A stretch of DNA of 64,000 nt from Ornithinibacter aureus (GCF_009858245.1 NZ_VMSB01000001.1:2609623-2673622); one strand, 5' to 3'. Shown: positions 53,025 through 62,632, counted from the stretch's first letter. Numbers and translations are program-made. Notes: generated from the letters alone by a model not told the origin.

Positions 53025-55340
53025 ATGTCCATCGCCACCGTCGACCACGAACGACCCGGCGCGGGATCGGGGAGCCCGCTCCCGGCATCCGCGGCCGGGA
53101 TCAGCCGTGCCCTCCTCGCGACGGTCGTCCTCATGAGCGTGATCGCCCCGCTGGCCACCGACATGTACGTGCCGGCCTTCCCCCGGGTGGGCGAGGACCT
53201 CGCAGCCGGAGCCACCCAGCTGCAGCTGACCCTCACGACGTTCTTCGTCGGGATGGCGCTGGGGCAGCTCGTCGGCGGCCCGGTCTCCGACGCTCGGGGG
53301 CGTCGCCGGCCAATCGTCGTCTCGCTCGCCGTGCTGGCCGTCGCGTCGGTGGCCTGCGCCCTGAGCCCGTCGATCCAGCTCATGATGGTGGCCCGCTTCG
53401 TCCAGGGGCTCGCCGGTGGCTGGGCCATGGTCACGGCCCGGGCCGTCGTCGTCGACCTCGCTGAGGGACCTCGCCTGGTCCGCAACCTGAACGTCATCGC
53501 CGGTGTCGGAGGGGTCACGCCCATCGTCGGGCCCCTCGTGGGTGCGGCCCTCCTGCAGTTGACCGACTGGCGAGTCTCCTTCTGGGTCGTTGCCGGCCTG
53601 GTCGCCTTCATGGTCGTCGCGGTCGCTGTCTGGATCCCCGAGTCGCTGCCCGCCGGGAAGCGGCACCGCGGGGGCCTGGCCGCCGTGGCCGGGGCGGCCC
53701 GTCACGTCACCGGCAACCGCGCGTTCGTCGGCCACCTCGTCGTCATGGCGCTGTCCATGGGCGTGACATTCGCCTACGTGGCCTCCACGGCCTTCGTGCT
53801 GCAGCGCATGAACGGGCTCTCGCCTGTGCAGTACTCGGTGATCTTCGCGGCGAACGCCGTCGGGCTGACGATCGCCACGCTGGTCGCGGCACGGCTGGCG
53901 GGTCGCGTGCCCACCCGCACCGTCATCGCGACCGGCCTGATCGGCACGGGGTTCGCCGGTGCCCTCCTCCTCGTGGGTGCCGTGGCCTGGGGCATGCCGC
54001 TGCCCGTGACCGTCGTCGGCTTCTTCGTCCTCATGAGCGCCCAGGGCCTCATCGGCCCCAACGCCGGTGCGCTCGCCTCGCAATCGGTGCCCGACCACCC
54101 CGGCACCGGCTCGGCGGTGCTCGGCTTCTTCCAGTGGTGCGCCGCCGGCGTCGTCGCGCCCATCGTGGGCCTCGGTGGCGAGGCCACTGCCGTGCCGATG
54201 GCCGCCATGGTCCTCGTCCTGACCGCGCTGTCCGTGGCTGCGCTCATGGCGGCGACCCGTCCGTCCCAAGACCTCCGACCCACCCCGTCCGACCAACTCC
54301 ACCGAGAGGAACCCCCCATGCGAGCAGTCAGATTGCACGGCACCCGCGACGTCCGCGTCGAGGACAGGCCCGACCCCACGATCATCGAGCCCACCGACGC
54401 GGTGATCCGCGTGGCGGCGACCTGCGTCTGCGGGTCGGACCTGTGGCCCTACCGGGGGGCGGACGCCGTCACCGAGCCCATGCCCATGGGCCACGAGTAC
54501 GTCGGCGTCGTCGAGCAGGTCGGCGACGCGGTGCTCGAGGTCAAGGTCGGTGACTTCGTCGTCGGGTCCTTCTTCGCCTCCGACAACACCTGCGAGATCT
54601 GCCGCGCCGGCTACCAGTCGCGGTGCGTGCACGCCGAGCTGATGGGCGCCATCGGCACGCAGTCCCAGCTCGCTCGCGTCCCGTTGGCGGACGGCACGCT
54701 CGTGGCGACCCCCGGCATCCCCGATCCCGACCTGGTCCCGTCGCTGCTCGCGGCGTCCGACGTGCTCGGCACCGGATGGTTCGCCGCCGTCGCGGCGCAG
54801 GCCGGCCCCGGCAAGACCGTGGCCGTCGTCGGTGACGGGGCCGTCGGCCTGCTCGGCGTGCTCGCAGCGAGGCACCTCGGGGCCGAGCGCATCGTCATCA
54901 TGAGCCGCCACGCCGACCGGCAGTCCCTGGCCCGGGACTTCGGCGCCACCGACGTCGTCACCGAGCGCGGCGACGCCGGCGTGGCCCGGGTCAAGGAGCT
55001 CACCGGCGGTCTCGGCGCCCACAGCGTCATCGAGGCGGTCGGCACCCAGGAGGCGATGATGCAGGCCATCCGCTCCACCCGCCCCGGAGGTCACGTCGGT
55101 TACGTCGGCGTCTCCCACGACGTGATGATCCCCGGCGACGAGCTCTTCTTCTCCGGCGTGCACCTGCACGGTGGCCCCGCACCCGTGCGGCGCTTCCTGC
55201 CCGAGCTGATCGACCTCATCTGGACGCGCACCATCGACCCCGGCAAGGTCTTCGACCTCCGGCTGCCGCTCGAGGAGGCCGCGCAGGGCTACCGCGCGAT
55301 GGACGAGCGACGCGCTATCAAGGCGCTGCTGCGCCCATGA
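53025..55340 (+). CDS. In-frame fusion of a Bcr/CflA-type MFS transporter and a zinc alcohol dehydrogenase
   Basis: Residues 1-430 form a 12-helix multidrug MFS protein of the Bcr/CflA group (APLATDMYVPAFP, motif A GGPVSDARGRRRP). Residues 432-771 form a medium-chain dehydrogenase (MRAVRLHGTRDV, GHEYVGVVEQVG, CEICRAGYQSRC, GDGAVGLLGV). No stop lies between them, and the joining codons contain GAGAGGA followed by an ATG at 54318 that looks like the dehydrogenase's own start. So either one 771-residue protein is made, or the MFS stop was lost and the dehydrogenase is also made separately. The regulator beside it is a pseudogene. Confidence 0.8.
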   Translation: MSIATVDHERPGAGSGSPLPASAAGISRALLATVVLMSVIAPLATDMYVPAFPRVGEDLAAGATQLQLTLTTFFVGMALGQLVGGPVSDARGRRRPIVVSLAVLAVASVACALSPSIQLMMVARFVQGLAGGWAMVTARAVVVDLAEGPRLVRNLNVIAGVGGVTPIVGPLVGAALLQLTDWRVSFWVVAGLVAFMVVAVAVWIPESLPAGKRHRGGLAAVAGAARHVTGNRAFVGHLVVMALSMGVTFAYVASTAFVLQRMNGLSPVQYSVIFAANAVGLTIATLVAARLAGRVPTRTVIATGLIGTGFAGALLLVGAVAWGMPLPVTVVGFFVLMSAQGLIGPNAGALASQSVPDHPGTGSAVLGFFQWCAAGVVAPIVGLGGEATAVPMAAMVLVLTALSVAALMAATRPSQDLRPTPSDQLHREEPPMRAVRLHGTRDVRVEDRPDPTIIEPTDAVIRVAATCVCGSDLWPYRGADAVTEPMPMGHEYVGVVEQVGDAVLEVKVGDFVVGSFFASDNTCEICRAGYQSRCVHAELMGAIGTQSQLARVPLADGTLVATPGIPDPDLVPSLLAASDVLGTGWFAAVAAQAGPGKTVAVVGDGAVGLLGVLAARHLGAERIVIMSRHADRQSLARDFGATDVVTERGDAGVARVKELTGGLGAHSVIEAVGTQEAMMQAIRSTRPGGHVGYVGVSHDVMIPGDELFFSGVHLHGGPAPVRRFLPELIDLIWTRTIDPGKVFDLRLPLEEAAQGYRAMDERRAIKALLRP
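54304..54320 (+). promoter_or_regulatory. Internal ribosome site and ATG of the dehydrogenase
   Basis: GAGAGGA at 54304-54310 stands 7 nt before ATG 54318, which opens the dehydrogenase at its natural N-terminus. It is the evidence that two genes became joined. Confidence 0.6.
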
Positions 55341-55873
55341 CCCCCGGGCCCCTCAGGAGCGCGGCCGCCCTGTTCGGCCTGGTCGCGCTCGCGCTCACCG
55401 CGTGTGCGTCTCCAGGAACGACGACGCCGGATGCCGTGTCCCCCAGCACTGCTGCCACCGCCACCACCGCGCCCCCCACCACTGCAACCTCTGCACCAAC
55501 CCAGAAGGATGTCATGAAGATCGAGATCAGGATCAGCGGCCAGCTATTCACGGCCACGCTCGCCGACAGCGCAGCCAGCCGTGACCTCGTGGCCCAGCTG
55601 CCGGTGACCGTGGAGATGGTCGACCACGGCGGCGTGGAGAAGACCGGGCCGCTCCCGTCGCCGCTGTCCCTGGAGGCCCAGCCCGCCGGGGCCGACCCGG
55701 ACGTGGGCGACCTCGGGTACTACGCTCCGGGCAGCCACGTCGTGCTCTACTACGGCGACCAGTCGTACTTCACGGGCATCGTCGTCCTGGGTCGGATGGA
55801 GGGCGACGCCGCCGAGCGGATCGCCGAGATGGACGGCCCAGTCACGGCGACGTTGGCGATCGCTGGCTCGTAG
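55337..55873 (+). CDS. Lipoprotein with cyclophilin-like domain
   Basis: The 178-residue protein has a lipoprotein signal peptide ending in the lipobox LTAC at residue 23, a Thr/Ala/Pro-rich linker and a compact domain with MKIEIRISGQLFTATLADS, LPVTVEMVDHGG and GDLGYYAPGSHVVLYYGDQSY. This matches the cyclophilin-like group (Cyclophil_like2) of unknown function. The ATG overlaps the dehydrogenase stop by 4 nt. Family members often travel with oxidoreductases, as here. Confidence 0.8.
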   Translation: MTPGPLRSAAALFGLVALALTACASPGTTTPDAVSPSTAATATTAPPTTATSAPTQKDVMKIEIRISGQLFTATLADSAASRDLVAQLPVTVEMVDHGGVEKTGPLPSPLSLEAQPAGADPDVGDLGYYAPGSHVVLYYGDQSYFTGIVVLGRMEGDAAERIAEMDGPVTATLAIAGS

Positions 55874-56032
55874 TCGCCGGCACCCTTACTCTCGGAGCCT
55901 GGTGCCCGTCATGGTGCGGCAAGCTGAAGTACCTCGCCGGGTCCGAGAGCGGCGTCGGAGGCTGGGTCAACGACGCCCAGCCCGAGACCGTCGCGGCCTG
56001 GCTGCGCGAGGTGGGCCCACCGCGTAGGCGAC
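55874..56032 (+). other. Coding-like remnant
   Basis: The plus strand reads CGKLKYLAGSESGVGGWVND and then QPETVAAWLREVG, with coding-like base use but no start. It looks like the last 40 codons of a lost gene, squeezed between the lipoprotein and the next gene. The family is not recognised. Confidence 0.35.
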
Positions 56033-59000
56033 CTACAGCGGCGTGCTCCCCGTGGTCCCGACGAGCATCTCCCGGAACTCCGGTCCGGCGAGGCGCTGGG
56101 ACTCCGCGCGCGCGGCGTCCACGCGCCCCGGCATCCCGAGTCGTTGCGTCGGCTCCTCGTTGCCCGGGGTCGAGACGAACTTCTCGATCGCGGCGAGACC
56201 CGCGTCGGCGCGAGACCGGGCGGCATCCTGCTTGGCGTCCAGGCGCTCGGCGTACCAGTCGGAGGCCAGCACAGACTCCCGGGTGAACATCTCCCGGAAC
56301 TCGGGCGAGTCCAGGGTGAGCCCCGATGCGGTGACGCCGTCGGCCATGATCTCGAGCAGCGCCCGCAGCGGCGGGATCGCGAGGTCGATGGTGCCGTCCT
56401 TGACAAAGGCCCGCGCCACCCGCTCGTGGGTCATCGCGATGGTCGTCACGGACTCCGCGAACACGGCCGGGTCCTGCAGCTCGGGGCGCAGCATCTCGGG
56501 GGTGAACACGACCTCGGGGTGCAGGAAGATGCGGCCGAAGTACTTCGTCGCCATCGTCTCGGTCATCCGGTAGCCCAGGCGGCTCGCGGGCACGCGCTGG
56601 CCGTCGTGCTCGACGTCCTCGACCTTCTCCAGGGCGCCCTCGGCGATGAGGTTGCGCGCATCGCGCTCCTGCGGGGTCATCCGGGTGAACAGCTCCGGAA
56701 CCAGGAGCGAGACATCGTGGTCGACGCGCACGTGCGGCCCGACGAACCCGGCCGCGGACAGCCAGCCGTCGTGCCCGGTCAGCACGTAGCTGAGCAGGTT
56801 GGCGTTGAGGTCGATGATCGTCGGCAGCGCGTTGAACGGCCCCTTGGTCAGGGCGCCCTCGGAGCCGGCGCCGGTCGTCGACGGCGACTTGCCCGTCATC
56901 GACGCGATGAACTCCATGAAGAGCTCGGGCACCTCCATGTAGTGCAGCGGGCCGTACGAGCACAGGGCGGGGACGCCGCCCTCGGGCGGGTTGTTGCGCC
57001 GACCGGCCGCGACGACGTCCACGGGCCGGGGGAGCGGGGCGCTCGCCGGCATCCCTGCCGCCAGGCGCTCGCTGAGCTGGGCCACCGCGGTGGCCTTGGC
57101 GTTGGTGAGGTCGGGGCGCTGCTGCAGGTAGCGCGGGTTCTTCGACGGCTTCCCGTCGACGATGCGCGGGTTCGCCGAGCTGACGACGAAGTCGGGCCCG
57201 ACCCCCTCGGGGGTGTCGGCGAACTCGCGGATCAGGGTGGCCATCGGCTCGGTGAACGCCGTGAAGCTGACGGCGTCGTCACGCATCGCCACGGCATCCG
57301 CGTGGGTGAGCGGGGCGAAGTTGGACAGGAACGTGCCGGGGGTCGCGATGTCCCGCTCGGCCACCGAGTCGTAGCCGCGGTGGATGGCGTCGTCGGGCCG
57401 CTGGAAGAGCAGGTTCTCGCAGTTCTCGACGAGCTTGTAGGAGCGATTCGGGTCCAGGCCCAGCTGGTCACCGGGAACGACGGTGGATGCCGTGATGTCG
57501 TCCTGGGTCTGCACCTTCACCGCGGGCGCGAAGTCGTGACGCAGGCTGAACAGGCGCCACCGGCCGTCGGTGTCGAAGCCCACCCGCAGCATGTTGAGGG
57601 TGATCTTCGTGCCGTCCAGGTGCAGCGAGTTGCCGGTGCGCCCGTCGATCTCGGCGACGCTGAAGTGGCTGCGCCAGTCCTGGCCCCAGTGCGGCTGGTA
57701 CGAGCGCTTGACGACGTAGACGAGCTCCTTGACGTACGGCGGGATCGTGCGCAGCCCGGCGTTGTACTCGTCGGTGTACGTCGAGGGTGACGGCGTCAGC
57801 AGCTTGATGACCGACCCGATCGAGCGCTCCGGGGACAGGATCGGCCGGTGGTCGGTGCCCCGCTGGGCCGGGTCGAGGAAGCGGTCGGCGAGGTCGCGAT
57901 CGAGGATGGCCGCGACGGCATCCAGATCGGCGTCGACGTCGGCGACGAACACCGAGCCGACGATGAACGCGTCGGTGATGGCCTTGGAGATCTCGGACTT
58001 GCCGCCGCCGGAGACCGTGGCCGGCTTGTGGCACGACGTGGCGGTCGCCGCGGTGCCGACGAGGGTCCACGTGCTGGGGTCGTGGGGTTGCTGCGCGACG
58101 GTGACCCGGTAGCCGCTGGGGCTGAGGTACACGGTGTCGGCACGCAGGGGGATGCCGTTCGTGTCGCCCCACGTGATGCTCATGTCCTTCATCGAGAAGC
58201 GCGCCTCGGCGGGGACGATGACGATGTGCGGCTGCTCGCCGTCGACGGCGTGGCCCTGCGGCTGGAGGGTGAAGCGCTGGGGGTCGCGGGCGACGACGTC
58301 GGCGACGCTCACGGCATCGGTGGTGCCAGCGGCATCCGCGACGCCGGAGTACTTGCCGGAGTACTCCTGACCGAGGTTGTAGCTCGCAAAGACCAGCGCA
58401 CCGCCGGAGTGCTCCTCCTCGGCGTTGCCGAACAGGTTGGCGGAGTAGGAGATCTGCGTCTTGACCTCCTTCTTGCAGTACCCGAAGTAGGTGTCGGCGA
58501 TGACGGTGACGATGACGCCTCGCTCGTCACGGGCGCAGATCTTGAAGGCCTTGCCGCCGTTGTAGAGCTCGCTGTCGTCGCTCCAGCACATGCCGTCACG
58601 CTGCTGGCGCTCGGTGGCGTCGTCGATATGGGGCAGGCCCAGTTCCTTCTTCGTGACGCGGATGAGGTGCGGGGCGAGGATGACGCAGCCGGTGTGGCCG
58701 GTCCACGTCTCGGGCGCCAGCGAGGCGTCGTTCTCCGGGAGGTAGGGGTCGCCGCCGTTGCCGAAGATGCCCTCGACGAAGTCGAGGTTCGCGACGGTGC
58801 CGCCGGGCACGATGAAGCGCGTCTCCATCCGCTTCTCGCGCACCGACCCCGGCACCTCGGGGGCGACGAGCGGGCGCAGGTGCAGCGAGACGAAGCAGGC
58901 GGCCGGGTTCGGCTGGTTCGCCGAGTAGGGCAGCACCATGTCGACCTCGGGCGGCTGGAAGGCAAGGCCGAGCAGCTTCGCGAAGACGGCCTTCGGCACG

Positions 59001-59494
59001 GCGATCTTGTCGTCCGGGATCGGCAGGCCACCCTCGGCGATGTGGAAGACCCCGGCCGTGGTGCGGCGGTCGTTGGCCGGGTTGTGCAGCACCCCGTTGA
59101 CGAGCCGGTAGCTGCTCAGCAGGGGTGAGGTGAAGGTGTCGCCGTCGAAGGGCAGGGACAGCTCGCGGGCCAGGCCCGGCTCGTCCAGCACGAGGGTTCG
59201 CCGCGGCAGCTGGGGCTGCTCGCCGGTGTCGGCGAGGTAGTCGTCGAGGAAGGCCTGGATGCGGCCGTCAGCGGCGCACAGGCGGTCGGCCAGCCGCCGA
59301 CTGAGCTCGCGCTGGCGGGCCAGGATCGGTGCTGCCAGGCGCGCGGCCTCGGTGTCCTCGAACCCCTGCGGGAGAGGGAGGCCGAGCTGGGCGAGCCGCA
59401 GGTTGATGCCGGCGTTCTGCGCAGCGGTTCGGACGGCGGTGTTCTCGGTGACAGTCACGGATCCAGTCTGTCCCTGCCGGGGTCGCTTTGCCAT
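56033..59494 (-). CDS. Large cytosolic enzyme, probably PPi-type PEP carboxykinase
   Basis: The 1153-residue protein has no signal peptide or membrane helix. Conserved-looking blocks are DGMCWSDDSELYNGGKAFKI, SCHKPATVSGGGKSEISKAI, SYQPHWGQDWRSHFSV and TGKSPSTTGAGSEGALTKGP. Size, the Gly/Ser/Lys loops and the actinobacterial host fit the pyrophosphate-dependent PEPCK family known from Propionibacterium and Entamoeba, which makes PEP and phosphate from oxaloacetate and PPi, or the reverse. I recall the loop motif from that family but could not align it, so this is a probable call. GTG 59458 is an alternative start. A GTP-type PEPCK is also encoded in this window. Confidence 0.55.
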   Translation of the reverse strand: MAKRPRQGQTGSVTVTENTAVRTAAQNAGINLRLAQLGLPLPQGFEDTEAARLAAPILARQRELSRRLADRLCAADGRIQAFLDDYLADTGEQPQLPRRTLVLDEPGLARELSLPFDGDTFTSPLLSSYRLVNGVLHNPANDRRTTAGVFHIAEGGLPIPDDKIAVPKAVFAKLLGLAFQPPEVDMVLPYSANQPNPAACFVSLHLRPLVAPEVPGSVREKRMETRFIVPGGTVANLDFVEGIFGNGGDPYLPENDASLAPETWTGHTGCVILAPHLIRVTKKELGLPHIDDATERQQRDGMCWSDDSELYNGGKAFKICARDERGVIVTVIADTYFGYCKKEVKTQISYSANLFGNAEEEHSGGALVFASYNLGQEYSGKYSGVADAAGTTDAVSVADVVARDPQRFTLQPQGHAVDGEQPHIVIVPAEARFSMKDMSITWGDTNGIPLRADTVYLSPSGYRVTVAQQPHDPSTWTLVGTAATATSCHKPATVSGGGKSEISKAITDAFIVGSVFVADVDADLDAVAAILDRDLADRFLDPAQRGTDHRPILSPERSIGSVIKLLTPSPSTYTDEYNAGLRTIPPYVKELVYVVKRSYQPHWGQDWRSHFSVAEIDGRTGNSLHLDGTKITLNMLRVGFDTDGRWRLFSLRHDFAPAVKVQTQDDITASTVVPGDQLGLDPNRSYKLVENCENLLFQRPDDAIHRGYDSVAERDIATPGTFLSNFAPLTHADAVAMRDDAVSFTAFTEPMATLIREFADTPEGVGPDFVVSSANPRIVDGKPSKNPRYLQQRPDLTNAKATAVAQLSERLAAGMPASAPLPRPVDVVAAGRRNNPPEGGVPALCSYGPLHYMEVPELFMEFIASMTGKSPSTTGAGSEGALTKGPFNALPTIIDLNANLLSYVLTGHDGWLSAAGFVGPHVRVDHDVSLLVPELFTRMTPQERDARNLIAEGALEKVEDVEHDGQRVPASRLGYRMTETMATKYFGRIFLHPEVVFTPEMLRPELQDPAVFAESVTTIAMTHERVARAFVKDGTIDLAIPPLRALLEIMADGVTASGLTLDSPEFREMFTRESVLASDWYAERLDAKQDAARSRADAGLAAIEKFVSTPGNEEPTQRLGMPGRVDAARAESQRLAGPEFREMLVGTTGSTPL

Positions 59495-59531
59495 TCAGGA
59501 AAGCCTCATCAACGTTCCCGCCCGATGCCAC

Positions 59532-59579
59532 AAGGTTCACCTTCGCCGAGGTTTCATTTCCCCGGCGATCATGAACCTT
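59532..59579. promoter_or_regulatory. Nested dyad in a divergent promoter region
   Basis: AAGGTTCA (59532-59539) and TGAACCTT (59572-59579) enclose CGCCG/CGGCG arms. The element lies 38-85 bp upstream of the 1153-residue gene on the minus strand and could be an operator. The rest of 59495-59771 shows nothing else. Confidence 0.4.
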
Positions 59580-59771
59580 CTGGTGTCGAGCTCAGCGGGG
59601 GTGCCGAGGTGGGGGCAGTCGCTCGCCCTGCAGCGTCGGTTCTGGCGGGTCTCTCGACGTCGTCGCGCGGGCCGGTGAGGGGCTCCGGGAGAGGCCGGGA
59701 AGGTACCTGAACAGGGTCAAAACATTGTGTGAAAGTGGCTGTGTCACAGCGGTTTTCGTACACGGTTCGGC

Positions 59772-59800
59772 TTGGTGTCGAACGTCTGATCGAGTACACT
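59772..59800 (+). promoter_or_regulatory. Promoter of the HNH gene (leaderless)
   Basis: TTGGTG (59772-59777) and TACACT (59795-59800) are spaced 17 bp. ATG 59807 follows 6 nt after the -10 box, with no ribosome site. Confidence 0.6.
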
Positions 59801-59806
59801 TCTGGT

Positions 59807-61267
59807 ATGTCCAGCACCCAGCTCCGAGAGCGCATCGCCGCACTACGCGCCGATGCCCAGCAGGTGGGGGAACTGCTCGCGCAGCAGGCCCAGGGCATGA
59901 CCTCGGAGGAGTTGTTCGAGGTCACCGGTGAGCTCCAAGGGGTGCTGAACTGCGGCGAGGGTGCCCAGCTGGTCGCGGCGGCGCATGCGGCGTGCCACGA
60001 GACCCGGCTCACCGAGCGTGGGCCGGTGGAGGTGCACCACGAGGTGGGGTTCATCGACGCGATGGCGGGCACGGAGGTGTCGCTGGCCACGGGGGTGGGG
60101 CAGTGGGTCGCGGGCCGTCGGGTGGCGCTGGGGGCGGCCCTGAGCGAGCGGTTCCCGCTGCTGCTGGGCAAGGTCTTGGCCGGTGAGGTGTGCACGGCGA
60201 CGGTGCAGAAGGTCGTCACCGTGTGCGAGGGGTTGGACAAGGCTGCGTGCGCCAAGGTCGACGCGATCATGGCTGGCAAGCTCGCCGATCTCGACCCGGG
60301 CCGGGTGGGCGCGTTCACGCGGCGGGTCGCCACCCGTGTCGCGAGCGAGCAGCTGGCGGCGGTGACCCGTCGCACCGCTCGCGACCGGTTCGTGGAGGTG
60401 CGCCCGGGCCCGGACGGGGCGACGTGGTGGACGGCGCTGCTGCCGGCGGCGACGTCGGCGGCGGCGTGGTCGGCGATCACCACCGTGGGTGGGCAGTACG
60501 CGGACAAGGATGAGTCGCTCACGCTGGACCAGGCCCGGGCGGACGCGTTCGCTGACCTGATGCTGCGCAACGTGAACGTGACCGCGAACGTCACCCTCGG
60601 CATCCCCGTCATCACCGACACGACACCCCAGACCACCGCGCCGGATGCCGCGTCGGGCGGCGAGTTCCCTCCCGCGGTGGGTGGTCAAGGGTTGGGCGAG
60701 GCGTTCCGGATCTCGACGGTGTTCAGCGGGTGCGAGATGCCCGGGATCGGGGTCATCGACGTCGACACGATCGAGGCCCTGCTGCAGACCGTCCCGTTGG
60801 ACGTCGCCCGTGCCCTGCTCGACGCGCGCACCGGGACCGTCCTGGATGCGGTGACGGGAGCGTACCGCCCGACCACGGGCATCACCCACTTCGTGACCAC
60901 CAGGGACGGCACCTGCCGGATGTGGGGCTGCGACCGGCCCGCCCGAGCGTGCGACCTCGACCACGTGAAGCCGTGGCCGCAGGGGGAAACGTCCCCGGCC
61001 AACCTCGGCGGGCTCTGCCGGCGGCACCACCGCCTCAAGCAACGCGGCCGGTGGCGCTACACCCTCACCCCGGACGGCACCGTCGAATGGGTCTCACCCA
61101 CGGGCAAGAAACGCATCACCCACGCCGACCACACCATCTGGCCACCACCCCCACCGGCGCCCCGAACCCAGGACAGAGGACCGGCCACTCACCGCGAACT
61201 CCTGCTCCAATCCGCCACGCCCCCCGTGAGCGCACCACCCACCGACTGGGGCGAACCACCGTTCTAG
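59807..61267 (+). CDS. DUF222 / HNH endonuclease-like protein (13E12 family)
   Basis: The 486-residue protein has the helical DUF222 domain (LRERIAALRADAQQVG through ARALLDARTG) and a C-terminal HNH motif: CRMWGCDRPARACDLDHVKPW, then NLGGLCRRHHRLK. The family is abundant in actinobacteria, including the mycobacterial REP13E12 repeats; its role is uncertain. ATG 59807 is chosen because the promoter's -10 lies 6 nt upstream; a longer frame from 59729 covers the promoter. The final TAG is part of the CTAG target of the IS5-type element, and the native stop is kept. Confidence 0.88.
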   Translation: MSSTQLRERIAALRADAQQVGELLAQQAQGMTSEELFEVTGELQGVLNCGEGAQLVAAAHAACHETRLTERGPVEVHHEVGFIDAMAGTEVSLATGVGQWVAGRRVALGAALSERFPLLLGKVLAGEVCTATVQKVVTVCEGLDKAACAKVDAIMAGKLADLDPGRVGAFTRRVATRVASEQLAAVTRRTARDRFVEVRPGPDGATWWTALLPAATSAAAWSAITTVGGQYADKDESLTLDQARADAFADLMLRNVNVTANVTLGIPVITDTTPQTTAPDAASGGEFPPAVGGQGLGEAFRISTVFSGCEMPGIGVIDVDTIEALLQTVPLDVARALLDARTGTVLDAVTGAYRPTTGITHFVTTRDGTCRMWGCDRPARACDLDHVKPWPQGETSPANLGGLCRRHHRLKQRGRWRYTLTPDGTVEWVSPTGKKRITHADHTIWPPPPPAPRTQDRGPATHRELLLQSATPPVSAPPTDWGEPPF

Positions 61268-62187
61268 AGCGTGTCTGTTAATGGTCGGGCTCGGTGGGTC
61301 AGGATCACCGTTCCGAGGAGGAAGCCGCCGAGGTAGGTGACGGCGTACTTGTCGTAGCGGGTGGCCAGTCCGCGCCACTGCTTGACCGGCTGAAGGAGCG
61401 TTCGATGGTGTTGCGCTGCTTGTAGAGGTCGCTGTCGAACCCGGGCTGTCGGCCGCCTTTGGAGCCCTTGGCTTTGCGGCGGGCGATCTGGTCGCTCTTC
61501 TCCGGGATGGTGTGCTTGATCCGCCTGCCCCGCAGGAACGTTCGGGTGCTCGGGTGCGAATACGCCTTGTCAGCCAGGAGCCGGAAGTCCTGCTCGTGCC
61601 CGCTCTCGGCCAAGGCCACCAGCAGGGTGGACAGCATCGGGTTGTCCCCGGCCTGGCCGCCGGTCAGCAACGCGATCACCGGCGTGCAAGTCTGATCCGC
61701 CAGGGCATGGATCTTCGTGCTCAGCCCACCGCGGGAGCGACCCAACGCATGGTCAGGCGGCTCCCCGGGCACCACCCGAGAATTCGTGTAATTCGATCCT
61801 GCCCCCCGTGTCGCCTGCAGGGCCGCCGACGACGGAGTCCCGACGGGCGCCGGCCGCGTGCTGGTGGGCCCGCACGATCGTGGAGTCGATCGACAGGATC
61901 GTCTCCAACTCGTCGCTGTCCAGCTCCGCCTGCTCGCGCACCGCCGCGAGCATCCGCCCGTACGTGCCGTCGGTGGACCACAGCCGATGCCGTTGCCAGA
62001 CAGACTGATACGGCCCGAACGGCTCTGGCAGGTCACGCCACGGCGACCCGGTGCGGAACCGCCAGATGATCCCCTCCAACGTCGTGCGGTGGTCGTTCCA
62101 CGGGCGGCCACGACGCCCGTCATCCTGCGGCATGACCGACTCCAGGACATCCCACAACTCGTCACTGATCACGCCATCACGAAGCAT
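61268..62187 (-). pseudogene. IS5-family transposase, frameshifted
   Basis: OrfA (from ATG 62187) reads ISDELWDVLESVMPQ, RGRPWNDHRTTLEGIIWRFR and DSTIVRAHQHAAGA. At a run of six G on the minus strand (61802-61807) the frame must slip, as usual in this group, to OrfB with DHALGRSRGGLSTKIHALAD and DKAYSHPSTRTFLRGR. A further one-base loss near 61386 throws the end of OrfB out of frame; the true end (KQWRGLATRYDKYAVTYLGG) is still readable to the IS edge. The second shift makes the copy inactive. Confidence 0.8.
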
Positions 62188-62234
62188 GAGCGCAACGATG
62201 CCGGGCCCGGCCCCAGATCATTAGCAGACACGCT
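61268..62234 (-). mobile_element. IS5-family insertion sequence (decayed)
   Basis: The element is 967 bp with terminal repeats AGCGTGTCTGTTAATG and, at the other end, AGCGTGTCTGCTAATG. It is flanked by the 4-bp duplication CTAG (61264-61267 and 62235-62238), matching the YTAR target of the IS5 group. It lies in an integrase gene, right at the HNH gene's stop codon. Confidence 0.85.
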
Positions 62235-62238
62235 CTAG

Positions 62239-62409
62239 CACGTCTCGGAGCGCTCTTTCTGCAGCCGCCTTGCTCGGACCCGTCGCGGTGACCCGACGAG
62301 TGTTACCGTCGGTGTCACGGAACCGGGTCAGTGCTCGATAGCTGCCGTCGCGGATCTTCTCAGTGGTGATGGTCCCCCAGGTGCCGAGGGGGAGTGGCGG
62401 CCTGGCCAT
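62239..62409 (-). pseudogene. Tyrosine recombinase, N-terminal fragment
   Basis: ATG 62409 starts ARPPLPLGTWGTITTEKIRDG and then YRALTRFRDTDGNTRRVTATG, SKAAAERALRDVL, the arm-binding domain of an actinobacterial integrase. After 57 codons it is cut by the IS5-type element. The catalytic domain is absent on the other side, where the HNH gene ends, so it was lost by deletion. Confidence 0.8.
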
Positions 62410-62412
62410 GCG

Positions 62413-62632
62413 CTACTCGCTTTCTGCTGGCTCGAGGTGCTCGACGATCCAGGCGTCGAGGTCCGCGCGCCGGTAACGCAGGCAACCGCCCATCTTCACG
62501 GCGCGAGGTCCGAACCCCACCCCGGCGGGTCCGCCAGGTGTACAGCGTCGCCTTCGGGATCGCCAGGTAGGCCGCCGCCTCGTCGATGGTCAGGATCATG
62601 TTCTGGTGGCTGGTGTCGACGGTGGTACTCAT
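62413..62632 (-). pseudogene. Excisionase-like helix-turn-helix protein, frameshifted
   Basis: ATG 62632 starts a MerR/Xis-type domain: ILTIDEAAAYLAIPKATLYTWRTRR. An extra G in a G-run (62515-62523) shifts the frame; the correct continuation, VGFGPRAVKMGGCLRYRRADLDAWIVEHLEP, ends at 62413, 3 bp before the integrase start. Xis directs excision by the integrase. Both are broken. Confidence 0.8.
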
